Positions 16,311-25,456 of a stretch of 50,450 nt of DNA are shown here, piece by piece. Within the stretch, counting starts at the first letter, position 1. Each line of letters starts with the position of its first letter. Source of the DNA: an uncultured Succinivibrionaceae bacterium (GTDB lineage Bacteria > Pseudomonadota > Gammaproteobacteria > Enterobacterales > Succinivibrionaceae); contig CALXOT010000027.1 in the NCBI GenBank assembly GCA_944390085.1, positions 1 through 50,450 on the forward strand, written 5' to 3'. The notes below the pieces were generated by a model. That model was not told the DNA's origin, did not search any database, and saw only the letters and a program-made list of their open reading frames with translations. The translations under genes and the position numbers were made by a program.

Positions 16311-17000
16311 TTAGCACATACATAGCAACTTACGATAATTTTTTCTGGAAAAAGAAATTAGTTCAGGCACAAAATCTTCATGCTTATCCTGATATAAACT
16401 GCAAAAAACCTCAAAGGAAAAATCAGATAGCAGCTCTTGTGCACGGATACGGTAGGACAAATGCCATGGTTCTGCTCCCCCCTGCCAACCTTTGTTATGC
16501 CAGAAAGGGTGAAAAAAGCCAAACGCATGCGCTCTTGTTTGTAAAAATTGTCCTAAAGGATAAAAATAAGCACCTTTGTCGTACTCATGATAAGTAAGTT
16601 GCAAGCGCTGACCTGCTGGTAGCAATTCAGGAGCATACAGATCAAAATCGGTGCCAAGATGATGACGGGACAGGCCAGGAATAGCTGAAAAAAATGTGAT
16701 GGCTTTAATTTTTTCTACACAACTTAATGCACTAATATCAATTACACTTTCGTCAGGTGCAAGAACTGGTCGTCTTCCTTCAAATTTATCCTTGAAGATC
16801 TCAAACTGCCGCTCAAAACTGCGGTAGGCTGAACACACTGCTATCTTCAGACCGCAGTCTGCTGCTGCCTGCTGCATATCCCGCAGTGCCACAATACTTT
16901 TGGCATCAGCTACAAACTCATTACCATCATCCACAAAAGGGACAAGTCTGCGACCGCAAAACAAAACATCTTCTATAACGGCATTTTTACCTTCAGGCAT
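16311..17000 (-). CDS. D-alanyl-D-alanine carboxypeptidase, VanY/LdcB (M15B) family
   Basis: Zinc D,D-carboxypeptidase fold: the 229-residue product has CSAYRSFERQ, then SRHHLGTDFDL (the S-x-H-x-x-G-x-x-x-D zinc motif) and GAEPWHLSY near the C-terminus (E-P-W-H with catalytic Glu and zinc His). Secreted relatives trim peptidoglycan stem peptides. No signal peptide is visible from this start or from the frame's upstream extension to 17102, so a cytoplasmic role (for example muropeptide recycling) or an unusual export route is possible. The ATG overlaps the fimV stop by 8 bases, which suggests translational coupling to fimV. That is why I choose 17000. Confidence 0.82.
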   Translation of the reverse strand: MPEGKNAVIEDVLFCGRRLVPFVDDGNEFVADAKSIVALRDMQQAAADCGLKIAVCSAYRSFERQFEIFKDKFEGRRPVLAPDESVIDISALSCVEKIKAITFFSAIPGLSRHHLGTDFDLYAPELLPAGQRLQLTYHEYDKGAYFYPLGQFLQTRAHAFGFFHPFWHNKGWQGGAEPWHLSYRIRAQELLSDFSFEVFCSLYQDKHEDFVPELISFSRKNYRKLLCMC

Positions 17001-20000
17001 ACCGTTCTTCAAGCTCCCTTGCACGGTCTTGCAAATCAGTATCTCCTTGTACCTTGATCCTGGCAATAAGCTCATGAGCCTTTTCTGTATTTCCTGATTC
17101 AAAATATAGTAATGCCAGATTCAAAGCGTCTGTAAGTTCACGTCTTAAAGCAGGATCAAGATCTGTAGCTGGTTTAGCTTGCAACATGGCAGCCACATGC
17201 TTATCACTTAACTGCAGATAATTTTCTGGCTCAGCCTGGCTATTTCTTACTGCCTCCTGGTTTTGTGAATGATCCTGATGGTTAGAGCTAACCGGTGCTA
17301 GCATGACTCGTATATTTGCCTCATCATCTGCCTCAGGCAAGGCTGATGGTATCGTTCCCTGTTCAGCAGGGATATCCTGTGGTGCAAATAATGGCATCGG
17401 CTGCGTAGCCTTAGTGATATCAAAATCATCGTCCTTGGGTACCGCCCAATTCATAGCATTTTCAAAGCTATAAGGACCACCTTTATCTTTATCACCATCT
17501 GTTGCTGACCCCTCCTCCTGCTTGTTTATTGAGGATTCAGCTATTTCGGTATCTGTTGCACTATCTATACCGCTATCTGTGCCAGTATTGGTTTGCTGGC
17601 CAGCACTATCAGCAACATCATCTTCCGAAATTAATTCAGGTTCTGTATTTACCGCAGACAGACTGTGTCTTAAGTTATCATCAACAGTTTTGCCGTTTAA
17701 AAACTGATCAAAAACAGAAAACAACGGATCATTTGGTGAAATATCAGATTGTTCTTGACTTCCAGTGTTATCCTCTTTTTGTATCTCTTCTTCAGCCGCA
17801 TTATTCTCCTTCAGGGAATCCACAGAGATATTCTCAAGCCCTGATCTATTCTTTGACGGATTATTTTTATCTAAACCTGCAAATTGACTTGCAAGTGCCG
17901 GTGGAGGATCATCAGGCAGGGAAGTTCCGTTTAATACAGCCCCCAAGCGCTTTGCATCGGCGCTTGACTCTGAGTCTGTATCCTCATTTGCCTGCGGCTT
18001 AGTTACAGCTGACATGGCCGCTGCTGATTTAGCAAAGTATGAAGCATCATCAGGCAGCTCGGCCTCCTCAGGCCCTGCACCGGCTGCGCTGCCAGCTACA
18101 GCAGCCGGTGCTTCAGTTTTTGGGTCTGCCTGCTCCTGTAAAGCAGCTTCCCATTGAGCAGCCAGTTTTTCATCTGCACTCATTTCCTGTGCCGGTGCTG
18201 ATGTACTGGTATCCGTTTTAGTCTCAGACTCAGTACTCTTTGCTGCCCCTGATTGCTGAGCCAGTGCAGCTTCCCACTGTGCAGCCAGCTTCTCATCTGC
18301 ACTCATTTCCTGTGCAGGTGCTGATGTACTGGTATCCGTTTTAGTCTCAGACTCACTACTCTTTGCTGCCCCTGATTGCTGAGCCAGCGCAGCTTCCCAC
18401 TGTGCAGCCAGCTTCTCATCTGCACTCATTTCCTGTGCCGGTGCTGATGTACTGGTACCTGTTTTAGCCTCATACTCAGTACTCTTTGCTGCCTCTGATT
18501 GCTGAGCCAGCGCAGCTTCCCACTGTGCAGCCAATGCTTCATCAGGACTCATTTCTCCAGAGGAAGAAATCTGTTCCGGAACTACGGTTGTTCCTTTATT
18601 ATCTGAACCAGATGCTGCTTTTTTTTCTTTTTGTTCAGCGGCTTGCGCTTTTAAAGCTGATTTCCATTGCTCAGCTATCCCATCACCTGCCACTGATCCG
18701 GAACGTTTTTTGCTTTGAGCTTTTCTTTCTCCTAACTTCTGTTCCTGCATAGCAGCTGCCCACAGCTCATCCATATCTACAGGATCGCTATCAGCCGTAG
18801 CCTGTTGCTGCACTTGCTCCTGCTTAATCTCGCGTTCTTGTTGCAGTGCTGCATCCCATTGTGCTGCTAGTTGTGACTCAGGATTTGCATCTGCAGCCGC
18901 TGTAGTCTCAGACAGCTCAATCTCCGCATCTGTGTTTTGCTCTTGGCACTGTGCCCAATCATCCGGGCTATTACCCACAACTGGTCTGTCTTTAATATCA
19001 TTCCAGGCAGCTGCAGCTTTATCGGCCAAAGGCTGATCAATCATGCCACTTGGAATTTTGACGTCATCAACCATCCCTGTCTCTGCAGCATCAAAGTTAA
19101 CCTTTTCAGGCTGCTGGGAAGAGATTGCTGCCTTACCTCCGGAAACGACATCACCTGCCAGCTCTACTCCATTACCTCCTGTAGGCAAGTTGTTGCCACC
19201 GACAATTTCCACTCCAGCCCCCTGCCCCAAGGTTGCTGATTGAGCGGTGTCTCTTGAGCCAACTTGTTCCTGTTGATCCTGAATTTTCTGTGCTTCTTTT
19301 TGAGCATCCGGAGACTCAGTTCTATTACTCTCTGTACCCTCCGGCTCAGAGCTTGAAACAACTTGCTCAGGCTGTTCTTTTGCTTCTTTATTTTGCTGAT
19401 CTTTTTCTATCTGTGCACTAAGATCATTAGGATCAATCTCTGGCTTTGTCTCATCATCCTTGTTAATGATGCTGGAAGATATAAGTTCGGTAGAGCTTAA
19501 ATCATCGTCAAAACCGTAATCATCCTCTGCCTCATCAGCATTTCTGCTACGGCGTTTAAAGATGAATAAAGCTAAGGCCAGCACTAATGTCATCATGCCA
19601 AACCCAAGCAAAATCCACATTAAAGGCCCCTGAGGCACAATGCGGTTACTTGAAGACTGATCCAAAGCCAAATTCTGTTTAATAAGCTCCAGTTCATCTG
19701 CACTGTTAAGGCTCATCTGTCTTACTTGATCGATTTGTTTTGACAGCTTGGAAATGTTGGCACGTAATTCTGCATTGGACTGCTGTAAATCAGAAATGAT
19801 GGCCTCATATCGGTTCATGATTGAAAAAACTTCATCATGAGCTACGGTCTGAGCCGCATCCTTAGCTGCGGCTGTAGACATATTAACCGCTTCTGCCAAC
19901 CGCTTATTAACCTGCTGATCGTGTATTTCTATGCTTTTACGTGTAGAGTCAATCAAATCTCGCACTGCAGCAAAATCAAGGTGCTGCTGTGACAACTCCT

Positions 20001-20850
20001 GTACCTGTACCGGAGCAGCATTAGCTCCAGGATCATTTTGTGCATTCAGGGTTTGACCTTGTGCATCACCAGCTGAACCATCATTATCATTGTAGTATTC
20101 ATCCGGTCTGTTAGGATTTTCAGGAGGCAACAAGTCCGGAACCACCTGCGCTGGATTTTCAGGTTGTACATGTTGACCATCACCTTCACGAACCCTGGTT
20201 TCCCGTGCCACATACTCACGCGGAGGCAAACTTTCAGGAAGGATTTGTTCCACCCGTGATGCAGGGATCTGTGCAACCGGCGTAGAAACAGAAGCCGGGC
20301 TTGGTTCACGAATATTTTCTGCTGAAACAGCTAAAGGAGGAAGTTCTGCCAGTTCCCCGCGCAATAGTGCGCTGCCCGTACTTGAACTTTCACGAGCTAT
20401 CTGATCCTGTGGTGGAATAATCAGGGTCACGCGACGCAACTGATTTATATTTCCATCAGCAAAAGCCTGAGGATTGGCCCGATATATAGCAGCTACGGTC
20501 TGAAATTCATTAACTGCACCATCTATAGGTAAAAAGCGGTTGGCAATTGACCAGATAGTATCATTGCGCTGAACCTGATAGGTACGGGACTGCTGCACCG
20601 GTGCCATATCCTGCACCAGCTGTGCCGCCACAGCTGCAGTTCTTTGCGGTTGGATCCTTTGATTTTGCCGGACAGGGGCAGCAGTCTGAGCTTGCTCTTG
20701 CGGGACAGGTGGTGTTACTGACTCCGGTACTGCCTCTTCCTCTGCAGGCCCCGTGATATTAATGACAAAGGTACCGTCCCCAGGCGCAGCCTGCAACTGC
20801 AATGATGACAGCAGTACCACAGCCGACAGTGCCAAATAAAATTTACGCAT
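16993..20850 (-). CDS. fimV: FimV-type peptidoglycan-binding polar hub protein
   Basis: FimV (HubP in vibrios) is an inner-membrane protein that organises poles, pili and chemoreceptors. This 1285-residue protein has a signal peptide (1-21), a LysM-like domain (about 89-148, YQVQRNDTIWSIANRFLP), a coiled coil (300-395), one membrane helix (408-432), then a long acidic cytoplasmic region and the conserved C-terminal FimV helix pair (about 1235-1285). The acidic part repeats an A-x-Q-W-x-x-A-L module about eight times, including three near-identical 41-residue units at about 770-893. GAGG stands 7 bases before the ATG. usg lies just upstream, as in other gammaproteobacteria. No pilus genes are in the window. 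Confidence 0.93.
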   Translation of the reverse strand: MRKFYLALSAVVLLSSLQLQAAPGDGTFVINITGPAEEEAVPESVTPPVPQEQAQTAAPVRQNQRIQPQRTAAVAAQLVQDMAPVQQSRTYQVQRNDTIWSIANRFLPIDGAVNEFQTVAAIYRANPQAFADGNINQLRRVTLIIPPQDQIARESSSTGSALLRGELAELPPLAVSAENIREPSPASVSTPVAQIPASRVEQILPESLPPREYVARETRVREGDGQHVQPENPAQVVPDLLPPENPNRPDEYYNDNDGSAGDAQGQTLNAQNDPGANAAPVQVQELSQQHLDFAAVRDLIDSTRKSIEIHDQQVNKRLAEAVNMSTAAAKDAAQTVAHDEVFSIMNRYEAIISDLQQSNAELRANISKLSKQIDQVRQMSLNSADELELIKQNLALDQSSSNRIVPQGPLMWILLGFGMMTLVLALALFIFKRRSRNADEAEDDYGFDDDLSSTELISSSIINKDDETKPEIDPNDLSAQIEKDQQNKEAKEQPEQVVSSSEPEGTESNRTESPDAQKEAQKIQDQQEQVGSRDTAQSATLGQGAGVEIVGGNNLPTGGNGVELAGDVVSGGKAAISSQQPEKVNFDAAETGMVDDVKIPSGMIDQPLADKAAAAWNDIKDRPVVGNSPDDWAQCQEQNTDAEIELSETTAAADANPESQLAAQWDAALQQEREIKQEQVQQQATADSDPVDMDELWAAAMQEQKLGERKAQSKKRSGSVAGDGIAEQWKSALKAQAAEQKEKKAASGSDNKGTTVVPEQISSSGEMSPDEALAAQWEAALAQQSEAAKSTEYEAKTGTSTSAPAQEMSADEKLAAQWEAALAQQSGAAKSSESETKTDTSTSAPAQEMSADEKLAAQWEAALAQQSGAAKSTESETKTDTSTSAPAQEMSADEKLAAQWEAALQEQADPKTEAPAAVAGSAAGAGPEEAELPDDASYFAKSAAAMSAVTKPQANEDTDSESSADAKRLGAVLNGTSLPDDPPPALASQFAGLDKNNPSKNRSGLENISVDSLKENNAAEEEIQKEDNTGSQEQSDISPNDPLFSVFDQFLNGKTVDDNLRHSLSAVNTEPELISEDDVADSAGQQTNTGTDSGIDSATDTEIAESSINKQEEGSATDGDKDKGGPYSFENAMNWAVPKDDDFDITKATQPMPLFAPQDIPAEQGTIPSALPEADDEANIRVMLAPVSSNHQDHSQNQEAVRNSQAEPENYLQLSDKHVAAMLQAKPATDLDPALRRELTDALNLALLYFESGNTEKAHELIARIKVQGDTDLQDRARELEERYA
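18171..18539 (-). repeat. Three tandem 123-bp repeats inside fimV
   Basis: The string CATCTGCACTCATTTCCTGT begins at 18171 and recurs at 18294; the next unit begins at 18417, exactly 123 bases on each time. Units differ at only a few positions, so they arose by recent in-frame duplication of a 41-residue segment. The most upstream copy in the gene has diverged at its edge (18530-18539). Confidence 0.95.
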
Positions 20851-20912
20851 TACGCCACCTCTGCCAAAAAATTGTTGCTAGCTCTTATTTTTCAGATCTA
20901 GCAAAAAGCGTG

Positions 20913-21923
20913 CTAACTATGTAGCTCCCTATAAAGCAATTCCGCAATTTGCACACAGTTAAGCGCTTCTCCGCGCCTGGTATTATCCATCACACAGACA
21001 AAATCTATCAATCGGCGGGATGCTGGGGTTTTGCGCAAACGTGACAAATAAATCTTAGTATCACGTACCCCATGAGTAACTGGACTTAAAAGCTCAGCAG
21101 GATCACCTACAGACAAATAGTCTTTAGCTGCAAAACAATTCCTGATTTCTTCAAGGGACGCATCCTCCTCAAGTTCTGCATGAACAATGGCGGTATGCCC
21201 ATAAAATACCGGCACTTGCAGGCAAGTCAGGCTCATGCTTTTTGGTAGAACCCCCAACAGATGGTTTAATTCCTGCATTACCACGCGCTCATGTCCAGTA
21301 AAACCATCCTCCAGCTGATCTCCGATACGATCATGCAGATTAAAAGCTAATTGCGCCGGAAAATCTGAAGACTCCGGAGGCAAACCATTCAACAAATGAG
21401 CACTTTCTCGCGCTAAAGTCTCAGTACCAGAACGGCCGTGCTCTGATACTGATTCAAGGACCGTGGCATTAAAGCCACATAATCCAAACTCATCATGCAA
21501 AGCAGACAGCGGTAATGCAAGCTCGGTAGCCGCACTAGAAACCGGAATAACTGTTTTTTTACCCAGTACATTTTTTATTTCAAAAGGATTAAGTTCCGGC
21601 AAAATGGCTGGAATATCCACAGAGCCTGCATAGAGCCTGCTATTGTCTATCACTATACAACCTGCTGCACGTGCCTTATCAACAAGACGCAAGCTCTCAT
21701 CTTTGGTAGTGATAAAGAATGCTACATCAGCTTTGGTAAAATCAAATTCATCCGCTCCGCTTACCATGAAGTTGCGTCCGGACAGGGTCACGGCATCATA
21801 TTCACCGGAAAAAGGAGACAGCGGGAACAATTCACGCAACGCAAAGGATCGTTCCTCCATTACTTCCAAAATCAATTTGCCAATATCAGTGTCGTATCCG
21901 TAAATTGCAATGCTCAGCGCCAT
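20913..21923 (-). CDS. usg: USG-1-like aspartate-semialdehyde dehydrogenase homologue (probably non-catalytic)
   Basis: The 336-residue product has the Asd fold: an N-terminal nucleotide-binding start, FFITTKDESLRLVDKARAAG, an IDNSRLYAG block, and a C-terminal half with QVPVFYGHTAIVHAEL. The catalytic Cys of true Asd (in the N-x-x-C-T stretch) is absent; the matching segment reads PVSSAATELALPL. This is the pattern of the USG-1 paralogues found beside fimV or truA. Enzyme activity is therefore unlikely and the role is unknown. AAGGA precedes the ATG; fimV follows after 62 bases, so the two may be cotranscribed. Confidence 0.88.
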   Translation of the reverse strand: MALSIAIYGYDTDIGKLILEVMEERSFALRELFPLSPFSGEYDAVTLSGRNFMVSGADEFDFTKADVAFFITTKDESLRLVDKARAAGCIVIDNSRLYAGSVDIPAILPELNPFEIKNVLGKKTVIPVSSAATELALPLSALHDEFGLCGFNATVLESVSEHGRSGTETLARESAHLLNGLPPESSDFPAQLAFNLHDRIGDQLEDGFTGHERVVMQELNHLLGVLPKSMSLTCLQVPVFYGHTAIVHAELEEDASLEEIRNCFAAKDYLSVGDPAELLSPVTHGVRDTKIYLSRLRKTPASRRLIDFVCVMDNTRRGEALNCVQIAELLYRELHS

Positions 21924-22018
21924 GAAATATCCTTGTCTTAAACCTTTTTCATATTTTAACTTAAAAGCATGGATTGGAGTACTGCGCCTGCAAGAGCTGG
22001 CAGGGCAGACAAAGAGAG

Positions 22019-22050
22019 AGAGCCACTGCTGCAGTTCCAGCTGTGGCTCT
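22019..22050 (-). terminator. Hairpin terminator after the MFS gene
   Basis: Arms GAGCCAC (22020-22026) and GTGGCTC (22043-22049), extended by a flanking A/T pair, enclose a loop with a further small inverted repeat. On the minus strand the hairpin is followed by TCTCTCTTTG, a weak U-rich tail. It begins 12 bases after the MFS stop. Confidence 0.6.
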
Positions 22051-22061
22051 TTAGTAATGTT

Positions 22062-23225
22062 TTAAGCCGGGCGGCGTTTTAACAGGAAGAAACAGACAGC
22101 CCCAACTATTAGCACCAGACAGGCTATTAGCAAGAAGGTCACCTGCAGGCCAATGGCATGGGCACAAAATCCTATTAAAGCAGGTCCGCATAACACCCCG
22201 GTAAAACCAATAGCATTGACCATGGTTACAGCAGCGTTAATGGAAACATCTTTAATTGTTACAGTGAAGGAAATAAGTTGCGGCACCACATTCGAGGCTC
22301 CCATTCCTATCAGGAAAAAGCCTACTAGTGAAACAAGAGCATGAGGCACCATCACACACAGTGAAAATCCCGAAAAAATAAGAAACGTGCCAAAGCACAA
22401 GGTACGCCTTCTGCCAAGATGAGTAACAATTTTATCCCCAGTTAGCCTGAATACAGTCATGGCAATGGCAAAGGCAGCATAGCCATACCCAGCCTGTTCC
22501 AATGGCACAGCGCGCTCATTTCTTAAAAACACCCCGCTCCAGTCAAGCATTGAGCCCTCAGCCATGAACATAATGAAGCACAACACTCCAATTAACAGTA
22601 CCAGAGGATGCCACACCCGAACCCGTTCAGTTTGTGTCTGATCCTGACTTTGCGCAGCTGTATCTTCTTTGGACAACAGATGGCGGCAGCAAGAAAAAGC
22701 CACCAGAGCAAAGATAAGGGCAGCTAGAGTTCCTGTAGCTTGCAGGGAAAAACCTGCGCTTAACACAAAGGTCACGACAATGGAGCCAATAAATCCACCT
22801 ACACTGTAAAGTCCGTGCAGACCAGACATGATAGAACGCCCTATCATTAACTCCACCCGTGCTGCATTGATATTGGAAGTCACATCCAACAGCACAGCTC
22901 CAATACCAAAAACAAACAAGACCACCGCCATCAAGAATAGTTGCTGCACTACGGTGATAGCAGCAATACACAATGACAGCAGCAAGGCTCCTGCATACAC
23001 CAAGGTACGGCACCCCAGGCGGGATGCCAAAAAACCAGACAAGGGCATAGAACAGATAGAGCCAATTCCTATGCATAAAAGAAGCAGGCCTAATTCCTGT
23101 TCATTAAGGGCAAAACGCTCCTGTACAAAAGGGATCATCGGAGCCCAGGTAGCTACACCACAACCGGCCACCAGGAAAGAAGCCCTATTGGCAAACATAA
23201 GCTGCCGTTCTTTTAACTTATCCAT
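22062..23225 (-). CDS. MFS transporter, YbjJ-like
   Basis: A 387-residue protein with about twelve hydrophobic helices and a short polar loop at about 190-205 (QSQDQTQTERVRV) dividing two six-helix halves. The first helix has FLVAGCGVATWAPMIPFVQERF, and the second ends with GCRTLVYAG, the G-x-R-x motif between helices 2 and 3 of MFS proteins. The pattern of the N-terminus resembles E. coli YbjJ and related sugar-type MFS carriers. The substrate is unknown. The gene stands alone between usg and the chemoreceptor, with a terminator downstream; GGAA precedes the ATG. Confidence 0.85.
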   Translation of the reverse strand: MDKLKERQLMFANRASFLVAGCGVATWAPMIPFVQERFALNEQELGLLLLCIGIGSICSMPLSGFLASRLGCRTLVYAGALLLSLCIAAITVVQQLFLMAVVLFVFGIGAVLLDVTSNINAARVELMIGRSIMSGLHGLYSVGGFIGSIVVTFVLSAGFSLQATGTLAALIFALVAFSCCRHLLSKEDTAAQSQDQTQTERVRVWHPLVLLIGVLCFIMFMAEGSMLDWSGVFLRNERAVPLEQAGYGYAAFAIAMTVFRLTGDKIVTHLGRRRTLCFGTFLIFSGFSLCVMVPHALVSLVGFFLIGMGASNVVPQLISFTVTIKDVSINAAVTMVNAIGFTGVLCGPALIGFCAHAIGLQVTFLLIACLVLIVGAVCFFLLKRRPA

Positions 23226-23513
23226 AGAATTTCCATACTTTTATGCCAAATTTTCAGTCATGCAAACTTGGTTCGCAGCACAAAAAAAAGTTAAAACTTA
23301 TCCTGCAAGACTTTTTGTACGTCAAGAAAATATAATCAGAAAAGATTAACTATGGCCATTGTTTCTCTGCCAGAGCGCCACCGTTTATTGATACCTGTTC
23401 CGTTCCCTATGACAGAACACAGTTTCAGCTATAAAAAATAGGATAATGCATATGATGCATTATTGTTGTGAAATTATCTGGCGGTTATCTAAGTTAATTT
23501 TACTTCCGTCATG
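23226..23513. other. Intergenic region with a possible 29-codon ORF
   Basis: Between the MFS start and the chemoreceptor terminator. A plus-strand frame starts at ATG 23352 and ends at TAG 23441, coding 29 residues that begin MAIVSLPERHRLL. It has no good ribosome site, so it may be chance. A perfect inverted repeat follows it at once. Nothing else is recognised. Confidence 0.35.
23443..23463. repeat. Perfect 9-bp inverted repeat, operator-like
   Basis: ATAATGCAT (23443-23451), spacer ATG, ATGCATTAT (23455-23463). The perfect symmetry and short spacer fit a dimer-binding site or a small hairpin. No T run follows, so it is not a typical terminator. Confidence 0.6.
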
Positions 23514-23540
23514 AAAAAGCCGCCTGAAGGCGGCTTTATT
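23514..23540 (-). terminator. Rho-independent terminator after the chemoreceptor gene
   Basis: Arms AAAGCCGCC (23516-23524) and GGCGGCTTT (23529-23537) pair over 9 bp around a TGAA loop. On the minus strand the hairpin ends in a T run; the plus strand also gives TTTATT, so it may work both ways. It lies about 40 bases after the chemoreceptor stop. Confidence 0.85.
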
Positions 23541-23579
23541 CTCGTGAAACATTCAGCACCAGCTGTACTCGAGTCAGAA

Positions 23580-25337
23580 CTAAACTGGCATCGGTGCTGG
23601 ATTTTCCTGAGCTGCAGCCTCTTCTTCGGGCGGAGCTACCTCTGGCTCTCCCTCAATATGCGGGCTAACCGGCTGGGCATGAGCTAATTTATTAAGCTCA
23701 TCCCTATTAAGCGAGGATTCATCTAAGGTAAAGAACTCCAGATCCTTAAGCAGGGTATGAATCATATCCACAGAGTACTCTGCCATTGATGCAGCATGAT
23801 CTGACACATCCACTGTCTGCTGCGCCATTTCAGTGATCCCCTGCATATTGGTAGATATTTCAGAAGTGGCAGTGGTCTGCTGTTCAGCTGCGGTAGCGAT
23901 ATGGATAATCTGATTGTTAACATCATTGACCTTGGCCATGATGTTATTCAGCGTCACCTCAAGTTCACCTGCTTTATCGGCCATGGCCTCCATCTGATCA
24001 ACTGAGCGGTGCATGGAGTCAGTAGCAGCCTTAGAATCTTCCTGCACAGTCTTTACCATGGCTGATATTTCCTGAGTGGACTTAGACGTACGCTGTGCCA
24101 GGGCACGCACTTCATCTGCCACTACAGCAAACCCACGGCCAGCATCACCGGCACGAGCTGCCTCAATAGCCGCATTTAAAGCCAGTAAGTTAGTCTGATC
24201 TGCAATCTCATCAATAGTGCTTACAATAGAACCAATCTTCTGGCTCTGATCGGCAAGGCGCAGCACCTTCTGGGCATCCTCACGCGTCAGCACACTTTGT
24301 TCCTTAATCCGGTTGACTGTAGTGCGCACCTTTTCTACGCCTTCATTAGTCTCTACACGCGTATCTTCAGAAGTATCCTGTGCCACGTGGCAGTTTTTGG
24401 CAATGTCAGTGGTTGTGGAAACCATTTCATCTGCAGCAGCTGCTACGGTGATTGAACGGTTTTCTGAGGTCTTGGCTCCTGAGGCTATGCTCTTTGAGGA
24501 TTCGTCAAGCTCATGGGCATACTCGGCGATAGCATTTGACACTGCGATAACCCTGGCAATAGTGCTGTTCAGGGTTTTACCGATAGAAATATACGAATGA
24601 TAGATGTCGCCAATTTCATCTGCAGGAACCTGTTTGATATCAATTCCCAGATTGAAATTACCATTCTCCAGTACCTTGGCAATCTCAGAAAGCCTTAAGG
24701 TGTGCTTGATAATGTAGTTGGCTATCAAGATAGATAAAAACAGAGAGAAAATCACCGCAAAGACAGTAATACCAATAACCAAATAAAGGCTACCGGTCAT
24801 GTCCAGATGTTTAATCTCAGATGAGATCAAATCACTATAGTCACGAACCAGCTCAGCAAACTGAGCATTTGCAGCTGAAGAAAAAGGAAGAACCTCTGTT
24901 AAAAACAGTTTGTCAGCAGCTTCATAATTACCTGCTTCCAGCTCACGCATAAAGTTGGCATTGATAGCCTGATTCAGGCTGTCCACTGATTGCAGTGTTT
25001 GGCTAATCAAATCAGAAAAATGAGCAAACGTCACGCTCTTCATGGACTCATTTAAAGCCTCAAGAGCGGCATTGGTTTCATTGCCTTGAGCAACCAATTC
25101 AGGGGACGGCACCACCTGTAACTGATGCAACCAGGAATGCACCTTATTATAAGCATTGTTCAGTTCCAGAACTTTATCCATTTCCTCTGCCACCATCAGA
25201 TGCAGACTACGCTGAACTGACAGTGCATTGGATATGGAATAAATTGACACTGCTGAAACAATCAAAGACATGATCAGCACCACAGCGAAGCTGCCCATTA
25301 GCTTCTTGCGCATGCTCATATGTTTAAAAAAACTCAT
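23580..25337 (-). CDS. Methyl-accepting chemotaxis protein
   Basis: A 585-residue transmembrane chemoreceptor. TM1 spans about 13-33, a periplasmic four-helix-bundle type sensor about 35-185, TM2 about 186-208, then HAMP (about 209-262), and a signalling domain with the conserved tip [20 protein letters not shown] followed by [15 protein letters not shown]. The tail is acidic and proline-rich with no CheR-docking pentapeptide visible. The ligand is not predictable. I chose ATG 25337, preceded by AAGGT at 7 bases, over an upstream in-frame start at 25376 that adds non-family residues before the membrane helix. No che or fli genes are in the window. Confidence 0.95.
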   Translation of the reverse strand: MSFFKHMSMRKKLMGSFAVVLIMSLIVSAVSIYSISNALSVQRSLHLMVAEEMDKVLELNNAYNKVHSWLHQLQVVPSPELVAQGNETNAALEALNESMKSVTFAHFSDLISQTLQSVDSLNQAINANFMRELEAGNYEAADKLFLTEVLPFSSAANAQFAELVRDYSDLISSEIKHLDMTGSLYLVIGITVFAVIFSLFLSILIANYIIKHTLRLSEIAKVLENGNFNLGIDIKQVPADEIGDIYHSYISIGKTLNSTIARVIAVSNAIAEYAHELDESSKSIASGAKTSENRSITVAAAADEMVSTTTDIAKNCHVAQDTSEDTRVETNEGVEKVRTTVNRIKEQSVLTREDAQKVLRLADQSQKIGSIVSTIDEIADQTNLLALNAAIEAARAGDAGRGFAVVADEVRALAQRTSKSTQEISAMVKTVQEDSKAATDSMHRSVDQMEAMADKAGELEVTLNNIMAKVNDVNNQIIHIATAAEQQTTATSEISTNMQGITEMAQQTVDVSDHAASMAEYSVDMIHTLLKDLEFFTLDESSLNRDELNKLAHAQPVSPHIEGEPEVAPPEEEAAAQENPAPMPV

Positions 25338-25428
25338 AAATGTTACCTTATGCAAAAGACATTCCTGCAGCAACAAGCCTCTTGATGCAGAGCCAACTGC
25401 TGATTATTTTTTAGAATCATTATAATCC

Positions 25429-25456
25429 TTATCGTGCTCTTATGAAGGAATCTTGA
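25429..25456 (-). promoter_or_regulatory. Candidate sigma-28-like promoter for the chemoreceptor
   Basis: Minus strand TCAAGATT (complement of 25449-25456) and CACGATAA (complement of 25429-25436) are each six of eight bases from the flagellar sigma-28 boxes TAAAGTTT and GCCGATAA, with 12 bases between (11 is usual). An alternative is a sigma-70 -10 box TATAAT at 25419-25424. Overlap with the end of the UmuD-like gene is small. Confidence 0.35.

Noticed and set aside
17502-18002. 166-codon plus-strand frame opposite fimV
   Set aside because: A mirror of the low-complexity acidic repeat region of fimV; reads as Leu/Gln/Tyr-rich noise.
18171-18539. Regular spacing that could suggest a CRISPR-like array
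   Set aside because: Units are 123 bp with no distinct spacers, and are in frame inside fimV; this is a protein repeat.
22627-23349. Two long frames (minus 22627-23076, plus 22828-23349) across the MFS gene
   Set aside because: Both overlap a well-supported transporter; Cys/Trp-rich and Lys/Ser-rich compositions are typical of shadow frames.
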